In this document: positions 43,682-53,438 of the stretch, in pieces
Numbering within the stretch: the first letter of the stretch is position 1
Layout: every line of letters starts with the position of its first letter
Assembly: GCA_902514665.1 (NCBI GenBank)
Contig: CABXRS010000001.1
Span: 1 to 64,000 of the forward strand
Length of the DNA stretch: 64,000 nucleotides
Direction: 5' to 3'
Origin: an uncultured Pelagibacteraceae bacterium
Lineage (GTDB): Bacteria; Pseudomonadota; Alphaproteobacteria; Pelagibacterales; Pelagibacteraceae
Position numbers and translations under genes: made by a program
The notes under the pieces: generated by a model
What the model saw: the letters and a program-made list of their open reading frames with translations, nothing else
What the model was told of the DNA's origin: nothing
The model's database searches: none

Positions 43682-45235
43682 ATGTTAAATAAAAGATCTG
43701 ATAAACTAGAATTATTAAGAATTGCGGAAGCTGTAGCCTTAGAAAAATCTATTGATAAAGAACTAATAATTAGCTCAATGGAAACAGGTATTGCTAAAGC
43801 AGCCAAATCTAAATTTGGTCAGGAAAATGAAATTAAAGTTTCAATTAACAGAGACAGTGGAGATATAGAGCTTTTTAGGAAATTAACAATCACTGAAAAC
43901 CCAGAAAATGCAAACACAGAAATAAAATTACAGGATGCAATTAATTTAAGTGAAATCAATAAGGATAAATCTATTGGTGATGAGGTGCTCCAACCTTTAC
44001 CATCTTTTGACTTTGGAAGAATAGCTGCCCAGACCGCAAAACAAGTAATTAGCTTTAACGTTAGAGAAGCTGAAAGAGAGAGACAATTTAACGATTTTAT
44101 AGATAAGAAAGACACAATTTTAAGTGGTATAGTTAAAAGGTTAGAATTTGGAAATGTAATAGCTGATCTAGGAAGAACTGAAGCAATAATTCAAAAAAAT
44201 GAATTAATTCCAAGAGAGAATATTAAGGCTGGAGATCGTATCAAGGCTTACTGTTATGATGTAAGAAGAGAACCAAGAGGGCAACAAATTTTTTTATCAA
44301 GAGCTCATCCCAAATTTATGGAAAAACTCTTTGTCCAAGAAGTACCTGAAATCTATGATGGGTTAATAGAAATTAAATCTTCTTCAAGAGATCCAGGAAG
44401 TAGAGCAAAAATATGTGTCAAAGCTGTAGATACTTCATTAGATCCAGTAGGAGCTTGCGTGGGTATGAGAGGATCAAGAGTGCAGGCAGTTGTGAATGAA
44501 CTACAGGGTGAAAAAATTGATATTGTGAACTGGTCGGAGGATCCGGCAATTTTGGTATCTAATGCCTTATCTCCAGCTGAAGTTCAAAGAGTAAATGTTG
44601 ATACTGAAAGAAAAAAACTTGATGTAATACTTACGGAAGAAAATTTAAGCAAAGCAATTGGAAGAAGAGGTCAAAACGTGAGACTAGCAACTAAGTTATT
44701 AAATTATGAGATTAATATAATGACAGATGCAGAAGACTCTGAGAGAAGACAGTTAGAATTTAAAGAAAAGACAGAAAATTTTGTAAAAAATTTAGAATTA
44801 GATGAGACCCTAGGCCAGTTATTAGTAGCAGAAGGTTTTTCAACAATTGATGATATTAAAGATAGCTCAGCAGAAAATTTAATGAAGATAGAAGGTATAG
44901 AGGAAGATACTGCAAATGCACTTATAGAAAGAGCTCAAGAATTTCATAAAAAAGATCAAGAAGATATATCATTAAGAATTAAAGAATTGGGTCTTGAGGA
45001 CTCTTTAATAAATTTAAAAGGTCTTACCCCAGGAATGTTAGTTACATTAGGAGAACAAAAAATTTTAACTTTAGAAGATTTTGCAGATCTTGCATCTGAT
45101 GAGTTAACTGGAGGTTTTGATGTAGTAAAAGGAGAGAGAGTAAAAATTCAGGGATATTTGGAGGATTTTGCTTTATCAAAAGAAGAGTCAGATGAACTGA
45201 TTATGTCTGCTAGAAACATTGTTTATAAAGATTGA
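43682..45235 (+). CDS. nusA: Transcription termination/antitermination protein NusA
   Basis: KLELLRIAEAVALEKSID start; S1/KH domains, GACVGMRGSRVQAVVNELQGEKIDIV; tool start 43643 lies inside the hairpin. Confidence 0.96.
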   Translation: MLNKRSDKLELLRIAEAVALEKSIDKELIISSMETGIAKAAKSKFGQENEIKVSINRDSGDIELFRKLTITENPENANTEIKLQDAINLSEINKDKSIGDEVLQPLPSFDFGRIAAQTAKQVISFNVREAERERQFNDFIDKKDTILSGIVKRLEFGNVIADLGRTEAIIQKNELIPRENIKAGDRIKAYCYDVRREPRGQQIFLSRAHPKFMEKLFVQEVPEIYDGLIEIKSSSRDPGSRAKICVKAVDTSLDPVGACVGMRGSRVQAVVNELQGEKIDIVNWSEDPAILVSNALSPAEVQRVNVDTERKKLDVILTEENLSKAIGRRGQNVRLATKLLNYEINIMTDAEDSERRQLEFKEKTENFVKNLELDETLGQLLVAEGFSTIDDIKDSSAENLMKIEGIEEDTANALIERAQEFHKKDQEDISLRIKELGLEDSLINLKGLTPGMLVTLGEQKILTLEDFADLASDELTGGFDVVKGERVKIQGYLEDFALSKEESDELIMSARNIVYKD

Positions 45236-45245
45236 GTGATGAGTT

Positions 45246-47465
45246 ATGGAAAAAAAAACAAAATTAAAAATATCTGGCTCAACCAAAAAGTCGATCAAAA
45301 ATATTGAGATTGCCAAAACTCAAGGCAAAAATGCAGTTGTAATTGAAAAGCAAACTGGAAAATTTCCAAATAGAGGAGCATCTTTTAGGCCTAACTCTGG
45401 AAAACCAAAACCGACCTCTTCATTCAGCAGAGGAACTGGATTTAAACCATCTTTTGCACCAAAGTCACCCCCTATAACAAATGATTTTGAAAGGCGTAAA
45501 CTTGCGGAGCAGAGAGCAACAAAAAGACTTAAAGGAGATGGTGATTTAAAAGACAAAAAAACCTTAAAGTTGGGAACAAAGAAAAGAGAGTTAAAACTAA
45601 CAGTTTCAAGAGCTCTAAGTGATGAAATAGAGGCTAGAGAAAGAAGTTTGGCTTCAGTTAAGAGAGCCCGACAAAAAGAAAATAAAAATTTATCCAAAGA
45701 CCAAAATCAAGAAAGCCTTAAACCAATTAAAAGAGATATTAATATTCCAGAAGCAATAACTGTTAGAGAATTAGCTAATAGAATGGCTGAGCAATCAAGT
45801 AATGTGATTAAATATTTATTTGGAATGGGAGTAACAGTTACAATTAACCAGACTCTTGCAGCTGATACAGCTGAGTTTTTAGTTAAAGAGTTTGGACATA
45901 ATCCTATAAGAGAAGAAAAAGCAGAGGAAATAATCCAAAAAATAAAAGCAACGAGAGTAGAAAATTTAAAAAACAGACCACCAATTGTTACAGTGATGGG
46001 TCATGTAGATCATGGCAAAACATCTGTTCTTGACGTTTTGAGAAGTGCAAATGTTGTTTCGGGAGAATTTGGAGGAATTACACAACACATTGGTGCCTAT
46101 CAAATTGAAAGCCAAGATAATAAATTAACTTTTATTGATACCCCAGGTCATGCAGCTTTTACAGAAATGAGAGCAAGAGGTTCAAAATTAACTGACGTAG
46201 TTGTGCTAGTAGTTGCTGCAGATGACGGAGTGAAACCACAAACAATCGAGTCAATTAAACATGCAAAAGCAGCAAATGTTCCAATTGTTGTTGCAATTAA
46301 TAAATGTGATCTTCCAGAGGCAGATCCACAAAAAATTAAAAACCAATTATTAGAACACGAGTTGGTAGCTGAAGATTTATCAGGTGATACTTTAATGGTA
46401 GAGATTTCAGCAAAGACAAAACTAAACTTAGATAAACTAGTAGAGTCTATCATTCTTCAAGCTGAAATTTTAGATTTAAAAACTGATTATGAGTCTAAAG
46501 CTACAGGAATAGTTTTGGAATCTAAAATTGATGTAGGTCGAGGACCAGTAGCAACAATTATTGTAACCACAGGAACGCTTAAAAAAGGGGATTTTTTTGT
46601 CAGTGGATTAAAGTGGGGAAAGGTTAGAGCAATAATCAATGATAAAGGTATTAATATAAATCAAGCTTCTCCTTCTACTCCAGTCGAAATTTTAGGTATT
46701 AATGGTGCAGCAAAAGCTGGTGATGATTTTATTGTCCTTAATAGTGAAAAAGAAGCCAAGACATTAAGTGAAAACAGAGCTGAAGAGACAAAAGGTGGGA
46801 AAAATCCATTAACATTTGCAACTCAAGAATCAGCTTTTTCAGATAAATCTTCAGAGGAATTAAATTTAATTATTAAATCTGATGTGCATGGATCTTCTGA
46901 GGCAATTAAGAATGCAATTAGTCAAATTAAGCATGAGGAAGTTAAACCTAAGATTATTTTAGCGGACATTGGAATGGTAACAGAAACTGACGTTACATTA
47001 GCAAAAGCATCAAATGCTGTATTAATTGCTTTTAATGTCAAACCAAGTAAAGAGGCAAGAAAACTTGCTGAAAATGAAAAAATTCAAATATCTTCATATA
47101 ATATTATTTATGAAGTTCTAGATTATATAAAACAAAGAATGTCAGGATTACTAACTCCAGATGTTCAAGAGACTATAACTGGATCAGCTCAAATACTTGA
47201 AATTTTTAAAGTTTCAGGAGCGGGCAAAGTTGCAGGTTCAAAAATCACTGAAGGAGAAATTACAAGTACTTCAGATGTTAGAATTATTAGAGATGGAGCA
47301 ATCATCTATACTGGAAAAGTTGGAACTATTTTTAGAGAAAAAGACCAAGTAAAACAGGTTAGTGATGGACAAGAATGCGGAATAACAGTTAAAGATTATA
47401 TGGATTTTCAAAAAAATGACACAATAGAAGCTTTTAGTGTTACATCTACGGAAAGGTCAATTTAA
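45246..47465 (+). CDS. infB: Translation initiation factor IF-2
   Basis: PPIVTVMGHVDHGKTSVLD. Confidence 0.98.
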   Translation: MEKKTKLKISGSTKKSIKNIEIAKTQGKNAVVIEKQTGKFPNRGASFRPNSGKPKPTSSFSRGTGFKPSFAPKSPPITNDFERRKLAEQRATKRLKGDGDLKDKKTLKLGTKKRELKLTVSRALSDEIEARERSLASVKRARQKENKNLSKDQNQESLKPIKRDINIPEAITVRELANRMAEQSSNVIKYLFGMGVTVTINQTLAADTAEFLVKEFGHNPIREEKAEEIIQKIKATRVENLKNRPPIVTVMGHVDHGKTSVLDVLRSANVVSGEFGGITQHIGAYQIESQDNKLTFIDTPGHAAFTEMRARGSKLTDVVVLVVAADDGVKPQTIESIKHAKAANVPIVVAINKCDLPEADPQKIKNQLLEHELVAEDLSGDTLMVEISAKTKLNLDKLVESIILQAEILDLKTDYESKATGIVLESKIDVGRGPVATIIVTTGTLKKGDFFVSGLKWGKVRAIINDKGININQASPSTPVEILGINGAAKAGDDFIVLNSEKEAKTLSENRAEETKGGKNPLTFATQESAFSDKSSEELNLIIKSDVHGSSEAIKNAISQIKHEEVKPKIILADIGMVTETDVTLAKASNAVLIAFNVKPSKEARKLAENEKIQISSYNIIYEVLDYIKQRMSGLLTPDVQETITGSAQILEIFKVSGAGKVAGSKITEGEITSTSDVRIIRDGAIIYTGKVGTIFREKDQVKQVSDGQECGITVKDYMDFQKNDTIEAFSVTSTERSI

Positions 47466-47833
47466 TGTCGGATAGAATAGGAAAACCAATTTCACAAAGA
47501 CAGCTTAGAGTAGGAGAAATGATTAAACAGTCTTTAAGCATGATTTTTATAAGAAATGAGGCTAAGGTCCCAAACTTAGAGACAAATACAATAACAGTTA
47601 CTGAGGTTAGAATGAGTCCAGATTTAAAGATTGCCAAAGCATATGTGCTTCCATTAGGAGGAAAAGATGCTGAGGATACAATAAATACATTAAAAGAGTA
47701 CTCTTTTTTAATAAGAAAAATTTTATCACAGAAAGTGGTTATGAAATTTTTACCAAAATTACTTTTTAGAAAAGATGAGTCTTTTGAGTATGCGGAAAAA
47801 ATAGAAAATTTAATAAAACAAACAAATAAATAG
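47465..47833 (+). CDS. rbfA: Ribosome-binding factor A
   Basis: RQLRVGEMIKQSLS, TVTEVRMSPDLKIAKAYV. Confidence 0.92.
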   Translation: MSDRIGKPISQRQLRVGEMIKQSLSMIFIRNEAKVPNLETNTITVTEVRMSPDLKIAKAYVLPLGGKDAEDTINTLKEYSFLIRKILSQKVVMKFLPKLLFRKDESFEYAEKIENLIKQTNK

Positions 47834-47845
47834 GAAAAACTAGGC

Positions 47846-48094
47846 ATGAACAAAAAGGCACAAGAATTAGCAATGCATGATAAAGACACTGGATCTTCTG
47901 AGATACAGATTGCTTTGTTAACAGAAAAAATTGAAACTCTCTCTAAACACATTAAGCAATTTAAAAAAGATAAACATTCGTCTGTAGGATTGTTGAGAGC
48001 CGTCAATAGAAGAAAGAAATTGTTGGAATACTTAAAGAAAACAAAAATGGATTCTTACAAGAATGTACTGTCGAAATTGAATTTAAGAAAATAG
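47846..48094 (+). CDS. rpsO: 30S ribosomal protein S15
   Basis: DTGSSEIQIALLTEKI, LLRAVNRRKKLLEYL; short N-terminus. Confidence 0.95.
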   Translation: MNKKAQELAMHDKDTGSSEIQIALLTEKIETLSKHIKQFKKDKHSSVGLLRAVNRRKKLLEYLKKTKMDSYKNVLSKLNLRK

Positions 48095-48110
48095 AAGTCA
48101 AGATAGATAG

Positions 48111-48149
48111 AACGAAATGGAACGAAACGAACGAAACGAAATGGAAATG
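48111..48149 (+). repeat. Short imperfect ACGAA(AC/AT)-type tandem repeat in rpsO-pnp spacer
   Basis: AACGAAATGGAACGAAACGAACGAAACGAAATGGAAATG. Confidence 0.7.
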
Positions 48150-48151
48150 AA

Positions 48152-50224
48152 ATGTTTAAAGTACACAAGAGGGAAATAGAAGTAGCAGGAAAGAAAATAA
48201 GTTTAGAAACAGGTAAAGTAGCAAGACAAGCAGACGGAGCAATCATCGCAACATGTGGTGAAACAGTTATTCTAGCAACAGTCGTTGGAGCAAAGAAAGT
48301 AAATCCAGATATGGATTATTTTCCTTTATCAGTTAACTACCAAGAAAAATACTATGCAGGTGGAAAGATCCCTGGTGGATATTTTAAAAGAGAAGCAAGA
48401 CCAACTGAAAGTGAAACATTAATCTCAAGATTAATTGATAGACCTATCAGACCTTTGTTTCCTGATGAATTTAAAAATGAAGTACAGTTGTTACCAACAG
48501 TAATTTCATATGATAAAGAAAATCAACCAGATATTCTAGCAATTACTGCTTCATCAGCAGCGTTAGCTATTTCAGGAATGCCATTTATGGGTCCGGTAGG
48601 TGCTTCTAGAGTAGGTTATGTTGATGGTAAATATATCCTTAACCCATCAAAAGAAGAATTAGAAAATTCAAGTTTAGATTTAGTTGTTGCAGGTACCAAA
48701 GATGCAGTACTTATGGTTGAGTCTGAAACATCAGGTTTATCTGAAGACGTAATGTTAGCAGCAGTTAAATTTGGTCATGAAGGATTTGTTCCAGTAATCG
48801 AAATGATTGAGGAACTTGCAAAAGAATGCAGAAAACCAGAGTGGACTGTTGAGAAAAAAGATTTGTCCGAAGTTAAACAAAAACTTGAGGAAACTTTTAC
48901 AGAAGATCTTAAAAAAGCTTTTGCAACAAGAGACAAGCAAGATAGATCAAACCAAATTTCTGAAATTACTGATAAAGCTAAGAAGCTTTTTGAGGAGAAT
49001 GAAAGTTACTCTGATCTTGATGTTAATTCTCAACTTAAAAATTTAGAAAAGAAAATTGTTAGAACTGATATTCTTAAAAATAAAAATAGAATTGATGGTA
49101 GAGGATTGTCTGATGTAAGACCTATCTCATGTGAAGTTGGTGTTTTACCAAGAACACATGGTTCTGCTTTGTTTACTAGAGGAGAAACACAAGCAATTGT
49201 TGTAACTACTTTAGGAACATCTGATGATGAACAAAGAATTGAAAGTTTAGATGGTCTTCAAAGGGAAAGATTTATGCTTCACTATAATTTCCCTCCTTTT
49301 TCAGTTGGTGAAACTGGAAGAATTGGAACTGGTAGACGTGAAATTGGTCATGGTAAATTAGCTTGGAGAGCAATTAACTCTTCATTACCCTCAAAAGAGG
49401 CGTTTCCATATACTTTTAGATTAGTATCAGAGATTACCGAGTCTAATGGATCTTCTTCTATGGCTACTGTTTGTGGTGCATCTTTAGCATTAATGGATGC
49501 GGGTGTTCCAATAAAAGAACCAGTTGCAGGTATTGCAATGGGTTTAATTAAAGAAGGTGATGATTTTAGTGTTCTATCTGATATTTTAGGTGACGAGGAT
49601 CATTTAGGTGATATGGACTTTAAAGTTGCCGGAACAAAAGATGGAATTACTTCACTGCAAATGGATATTAAAATTACTGGTATCACTTTTGAAATCATGG
49701 AGCAGGCTTTAAAGCAGGCTAAAGATGGGAGAATTCATATCTTAGGTGAAATGAACAAAGCTTTAGGTGAATCTAGATCTAATGTTGGTAAGCATACTCC
49801 AAAAATGGAACAAGTAACTGTAGATAAAAAAGACATAGCTGCAGTGATTGGAAAAGGTGGAGCTACGATCAGAGAGATAGTTGAAAAATCAGGAGCAAAA
49901 GTTGATGTAAATGACGAGGGGGTGGTAACCGTTGCTGCTCCAGATGAAGAGTCTAGAAACATTGCTATGCAAATGATCAAAGATATCACTGCAAAAGCTG
50001 AAATGAATAAAATTTATTCAGGTAAAGTAATGAAAATTATGGAATTTGGTGCATTTGTTAACTTCTTAGGAAAACAGGATGGACTTGTTCATATTTCAGA
50101 ACTAGCAGACAAAAGAGTTGCAAAAGTTACTGATGTTGTCAAAGAAGGTGATGAAGTAAAAGTTAAAGTAATTGGTTTCGATAGAGGCAAAGTTAAACTT
50201 TCTATGAAACAAGCAGCTGAATAA
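48152..50224 (+). CDS. pnp: Polyribonucleotide nucleotidyltransferase
   Basis: [19 protein letters not shown] and S1 domains. Confidence 0.98.
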   Translation: MFKVHKREIEVAGKKISLETGKVARQADGAIIATCGETVILATVVGAKKVNPDMDYFPLSVNYQEKYYAGGKIPGGYFKREARPTESETLISRLIDRPIRPLFPDEFKNEVQLLPTVISYDKENQPDILAITASSAALAISGMPFMGPVGASRVGYVDGKYILNPSKEELENSSLDLVVAGTKDAVLMVESETSGLSEDVMLAAVKFGHEGFVPVIEMIEELAKECRKPEWTVEKKDLSEVKQKLEETFTEDLKKAFATRDKQDRSNQISEITDKAKKLFEENESYSDLDVNSQLKNLEKKIVRTDILKNKNRIDGRGLSDVRPISCEVGVLPRTHGSALFTRGETQAIVVTTLGTSDDEQRIESLDGLQRERFMLHYNFPPFSVGETGRIGTGRREIGHGKLAWRAINSSLPSKEAFPYTFRLVSEITESNGSSSMATVCGASLALMDAGVPIKEPVAGIAMGLIKEGDDFSVLSDILGDEDHLGDMDFKVAGTKDGITSLQMDIKITGITFEIMEQALKQAKDGRIHILGEMNKALGESRSNVGKHTPKMEQVTVDKKDIAAVIGKGGATIREIVEKSGAKVDVNDEGVVTVAAPDEESRNIAMQMIKDITAKAEMNKIYSGKVMKIMEFGAFVNFLGKQDGLVHISELADKRVAKVTDVVKEGDEVKVKVIGFDRGKVKLSMKQAAE

Positions 50225-50229
50225 AAAAT

Positions 50230-50349
50230 TTAAAACCCACCTCTCCAATTATTTTTATCATCAAATTGGTCTTTTTCTTTTTTAGAGGTGGGTCTAAATA
50301 AGTAGTAAAGAACAAATATTAAACAAATTATAGGTATAGCAATTTCCAT
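50230..50349 (-). CDS. 39-aa single-TM small protein
   Basis: MEIAIPIICLIFVLYYLFRPTSKKEKDQFDDKNNWRGGF*; one hydrophobic helix then basic segment; 13 nt after fabI stop. Confidence 0.6.
   Translation of the reverse strand: MEIAIPIICLIFVLYYLFRPTSKKEKDQFDDKNNWRGGF
50235..50293. terminator. Compound inverted repeat at pnp 3' end / small-ORF 3' end
   Basis: ACCCACCTCT (50235-50244) with AGAGGTGGGT (50284-50293); inner CCAATT (50245-50250) with AATTGG (50264-50269). Confidence 0.65.
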
Positions 50350-50362
50350 AAACTTTAATTTA

Positions 50363-51148
50363 TTACGTAATATTTTTAGGATCTGGCATCCCAACCTTGT
50401 TATATCCAGCATCTACGTAGTGAATTTCACCAGTAACACCTTTTGCAAGGTCACTTAATAGATATAACGCTGAATTTCCAACATCATGAATATCTACATT
50501 TCTTTTAAGTAATGAATGGTCTTCATTCCATTTATAAAGGAATTTAGCATCCCCGATTGCAGATGCTGCTAAGGTTTTTATTGGTCCTGCGCTTATCGCA
50601 TTTACTCTCATACCTTTAGCACCCAAATCTCTTGCCAGATATTTAACACTAGACTCCAGTGCAGCTTTGCAAACACCCATAACATTGTAATTAGGAATAG
50701 CTTTGTTTGCTTCATAACTCAAAGTGATCAAGCTTCCACCCTCATTCATTACTTCAGAGGCTTCTCTCGCAACCTCAGTAAATGAGTAACATGATATCAG
50801 CATACTTTTTAAAAAGTTTTCTCTAGTTGTATTTAAGTACTCCCCAGATAATTCTGATTTATCTGAAAAAGCAATTGCATGAACAACAAAATCAATTTTA
50901 CCCCATTGAGATTTAATATCTTCAAATAATTTTTTTACATCATCTTTTTTTTCTACATCACAACTAAACGTAATTTTTGAACTCAATTTTTCAGCCAAAG
51001 GAATTACTCTTTTCTTTAAAGCGTCCCCTAAATAAGTAAATGCCAGCTCAGCTCCAGCTTCTGAGAGTTTTTGTGAAATGCCCCAGGCAATAGATCGCTC
51101 ATTGGCAACTCCCATTACTAATCCTTTTTTACCTTTCATCAAACTCAT
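50363..51148 (-). CDS. fabI: Enoyl-ACP reductase
   Basis: KKGLVMGVANERSIAWGI, YNVMGVCKAALESSVKYLA. Confidence 0.97.
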   Translation of the reverse strand: MSLMKGKKGLVMGVANERSIAWGISQKLSEAGAELAFTYLGDALKKRVIPLAEKLSSKITFSCDVEKKDDVKKLFEDIKSQWGKIDFVVHAIAFSDKSELSGEYLNTTRENFLKSMLISCYSFTEVAREASEVMNEGGSLITLSYEANKAIPNYNVMGVCKAALESSVKYLARDLGAKGMRVNAISAGPIKTLAASAIGDAKFLYKWNEDHSLLKRNVDIHDVGNSALYLLSDLAKGVTGEIHYVDAGYNKVGMPDPKNIT

Positions 51149-51150
51149 GA

Positions 51151-52362
51151 TTATACTTTCTCAAAAATTAAAGCAGCATTGGTTCCACCAAAGCCAAAAC
51201 TATTGGACATCACTGTATTTAAAGTTACTCCTGTTTCAGTTTTAGCAACAATAGGAAATTTTTTAGCTTCTTCATCTATTTCATTTATGTTTGCAGATCC
51301 TGCTATAAAATTATTTTTCATCATTATCAAACAATAGATCGCTTCGTGAACTGATGCAGCTCCCAAAGGGTGCCCAGATAGAGATTTTGTTGAACTAATC
51401 TTAGGAATTTCATTTCCAAAAGCTTCTTTTACTGCATTTAATTCTGTAATATCTCCAACTGGAGTAGATGTTCCATGTGTATTGATATAATCAATTTTAT
51501 TTTTTGATGTTGCTATAGCCATCTTCATACATCTTACCGCTCCTTCTCCTGATGGAGCTACCATATCGTATCCATCTGAAGTTGCTCCGTAACCAGTTAA
51601 TTCCGCGTATATTTTAGCACCTCTTGCCTTAGCGTGTTCATATTCTTCAAGAACTAACACTCCACCACCACCTGCGATTACAAAACCATCTCTACTTTTA
51701 TCATATGCTCTTGATGCAGTCTCTGGTGTATCATTATATTTTGAGGATAATGCTGTCATGGCATCAAACATTGCAGTCATCGCCCAGTGTATCTCTTCGC
51801 TACCACCTGCAAAAACAACATCTTGTTTTCCCATTTGAATTAATTCCATTGAGTTTCCTATGCAGTGACCACTTGTTGCACAAGCAGAACTCATTGTGTA
51901 ATTTGTTCCTTTAATTTTAAATGGAACAGCAAGAGTTGCTGAGGCTGTGCTAGCCATAGTTCTTGGAACAATGAATGGACCCATTAATTTTGGAGTTTTG
52001 GCTCTAGTTTTGTCGGCCGCTAAGATAACGTTTTCAATAGAAGGTCCTCCCGAGCCCATTACTATCCCAGTCTTAAAATTGCTAACTTCACTTTCTTCCA
52101 ATCCAGAATCCTTAATTGCTTCTTTCATTGCAATATAGTTATAAGCTGAACCCGAACCCATAAATCTAATCGTTTTTCTATCAATATGATCTTCAAGCTT
52201 AATATTTGGTTTACCATGAACATGGCTTTTTAAATTATGTTGTTTGTATTCTTCACTAAACGATATTCCTGATTTAGTATTTAAAAGTGATTGATAAACT
52301 TCTTCTTGATTATTTCCCAAACATGAAACAACACCAATACCTGTAACAACCACTCTTCTCAT
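51151..52362 (-). CDS. fabB: 3-oxoacyl-ACP synthase I
   Basis: [39 protein letters not shown]. Confidence 0.95.
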   Translation of the reverse strand: MRRVVVTGIGVVSCLGNNQEEVYQSLLNTKSGISFSEEYKQHNLKSHVHGKPNIKLEDHIDRKTIRFMGSGSAYNYIAMKEAIKDSGLEESEVSNFKTGIVMGSGGPSIENVILAADKTRAKTPKLMGPFIVPRTMASTASATLAVPFKIKGTNYTMSSACATSGHCIGNSMELIQMGKQDVVFAGGSEEIHWAMTAMFDAMTALSSKYNDTPETASRAYDKSRDGFVIAGGGGVLVLEEYEHAKARGAKIYAELTGYGATSDGYDMVAPSGEGAVRCMKMAIATSKNKIDYINTHGTSTPVGDITELNAVKEAFGNEIPKISSTKSLSGHPLGAASVHEAIYCLIMMKNNFIAGSANINEIDEEAKKFPIVAKTETGVTLNTVMSNSFGFGGTNAALIFEKV

Positions 52363-52862
52363 TATTTAAATAACCCTACTTTTAAACTATCTGCTGAATA
52401 TATTTTTTTATTATCTGCAAAAACAACTCCATTTGCAAGGCCAACAGTTGTTCCTCCTGGAGACATAATTTTCTTCATATCTATTTCATACCTAACATTT
52501 TTAACACTTTGTAAAACCTCACCAGTAAACTTTACTGTTCCAACACCTAGTGCTCTACCTTTTCCAGGGTTTCCTAACCAACCAAGATAAAAACCTACTA
52601 GTTGCCACATGGCGTCGAGGCCTAAGCAACCAGGCATAACTGGATCGGATTTAAAATGACAATCAAAAAACCAAAGGTCATTTTTAATATCTAATTCAGC
52701 TTTTAAAGAACCTTTATTATAAGCCCCAGTGTTATCATTAACTTCTGTTATTCTATCAAACATCAGCATTGGAGGAAGTGGTAATTTAGCATTGCCAGGA
52801 CCAAATAGTTTTCCATTTCCACAGGATATCAAATCATCATATGAGTATGAATTTTTTTTCAT
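52362..52862 (-). CDS. fabA: 3-hydroxydecanoyl-ACP dehydratase
   Basis: [36 protein letters not shown]. Confidence 0.96.
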   Translation of the reverse strand: MKKNSYSYDDLISCGNGKLFGPGNAKLPLPPMLMFDRITEVNDNTGAYNKGSLKAELDIKNDLWFFDCHFKSDPVMPGCLGLDAMWQLVGFYLGWLGNPGKGRALGVGTVKFTGEVLQSVKNVRYEIDMKKIMSPGGTTVGLANGVVFADNKKIYSADSLKVGLFK

Positions 52863-52915
52863 AAAATTTGAAATACTTTAATACTTGATTTATGAACATT
52901 ATAATATACTAATAG

Positions 52916-52932
52916 TTTAGAATAATTATAAA
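52916..52932. promoter_or_regulatory. Irr-box-like palindrome upstream of irr
   Basis: TTTAGAA-TAA-TTATAAA; one mismatch to remembered ICE consensus TTTAGAANNNTTCTAAA. Confidence 0.65.
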
Positions 52933-52937
52933 GAACT

Positions 52938-53348
52938 ATGAATTTAGCAAGTATTTACATTAAAAAACTGAGAAATTCAGGATTAAGACCAACAAAACAA
53001 AGAATTAAAATATGTGAAGTTTTATTCAATACAGATAAAACCTTTCATTTCTCTATCAATGAACTCTCAACTTTAATTAATAGTAAATATTCTCAAAAAA
53101 TATCACTAGCAACAATTTACAATACAGTCCATGCCTTTAAGGACAAAGGATATTTAAAACAAATTCCATTAAATGCTAATCAAGCTTATTTTGATACAAA
53201 TATTTCTGATCACCACCATTTTTATGATGTTAATGAAAAAAAATTAATTGATTTAGATAATTCGGATGTTGGGCCAATAAAAATTTATAAAAAAATTAAT
53301 GGTAAAAAAATCAAATCTGTTGAAGTTCTAGTAAAACTAGAAGATTGA
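52938..53348 (+). CDS. irr: Irr-type Fur family regulator
   Basis: LRPTKQRIKICEVLF, ISLATIYNTVHAFKDKGYLKQI, YFDTNISDHHHFYD. Confidence 0.88.
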   Translation: MNLASIYIKKLRNSGLRPTKQRIKICEVLFNTDKTFHFSINELSTLINSKYSQKISLATIYNTVHAFKDKGYLKQIPLNANQAYFDTNISDHHHFYDVNEKKLIDLDNSDVGPIKIYKKINGKKIKSVEVLVKLED

Positions 53349-53382
53349 TTTAATTGTCTAGTTAAGCGACATTTTAATACAA

Positions 53383-53410
53383 TTGACACACAATTTAGAA
53401 CCATTATAAA
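53383..53410 (+). promoter_or_regulatory. katG promoter overlapped by Irr-box-like palindrome
   Basis: TTGACA (53383-53388) - 16 nt - TATAAA (53405-53410); TTTAGAA-CCA-TTATAAA at 53394-53410. Confidence 0.65.
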
Positions 53411-53438
53411 CTATTAAAAATAAAAAAAGGGTAAATTA

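Noticed and set aside
45320-45697. 125-aa minus-strand ORF opposite the IF-2 N-terminus
   Set aside because: Antisense of a Lys/Ser-rich coding region; no recognisable motif.
47446-48006. 186-aa minus-strand ORF opposite rbfA/rpsO
   Set aside because: Fully antisense to two clearly conserved genes; low-complexity Phe/Ser/Leu composition typical of antisense reading in AT-rich DNA.
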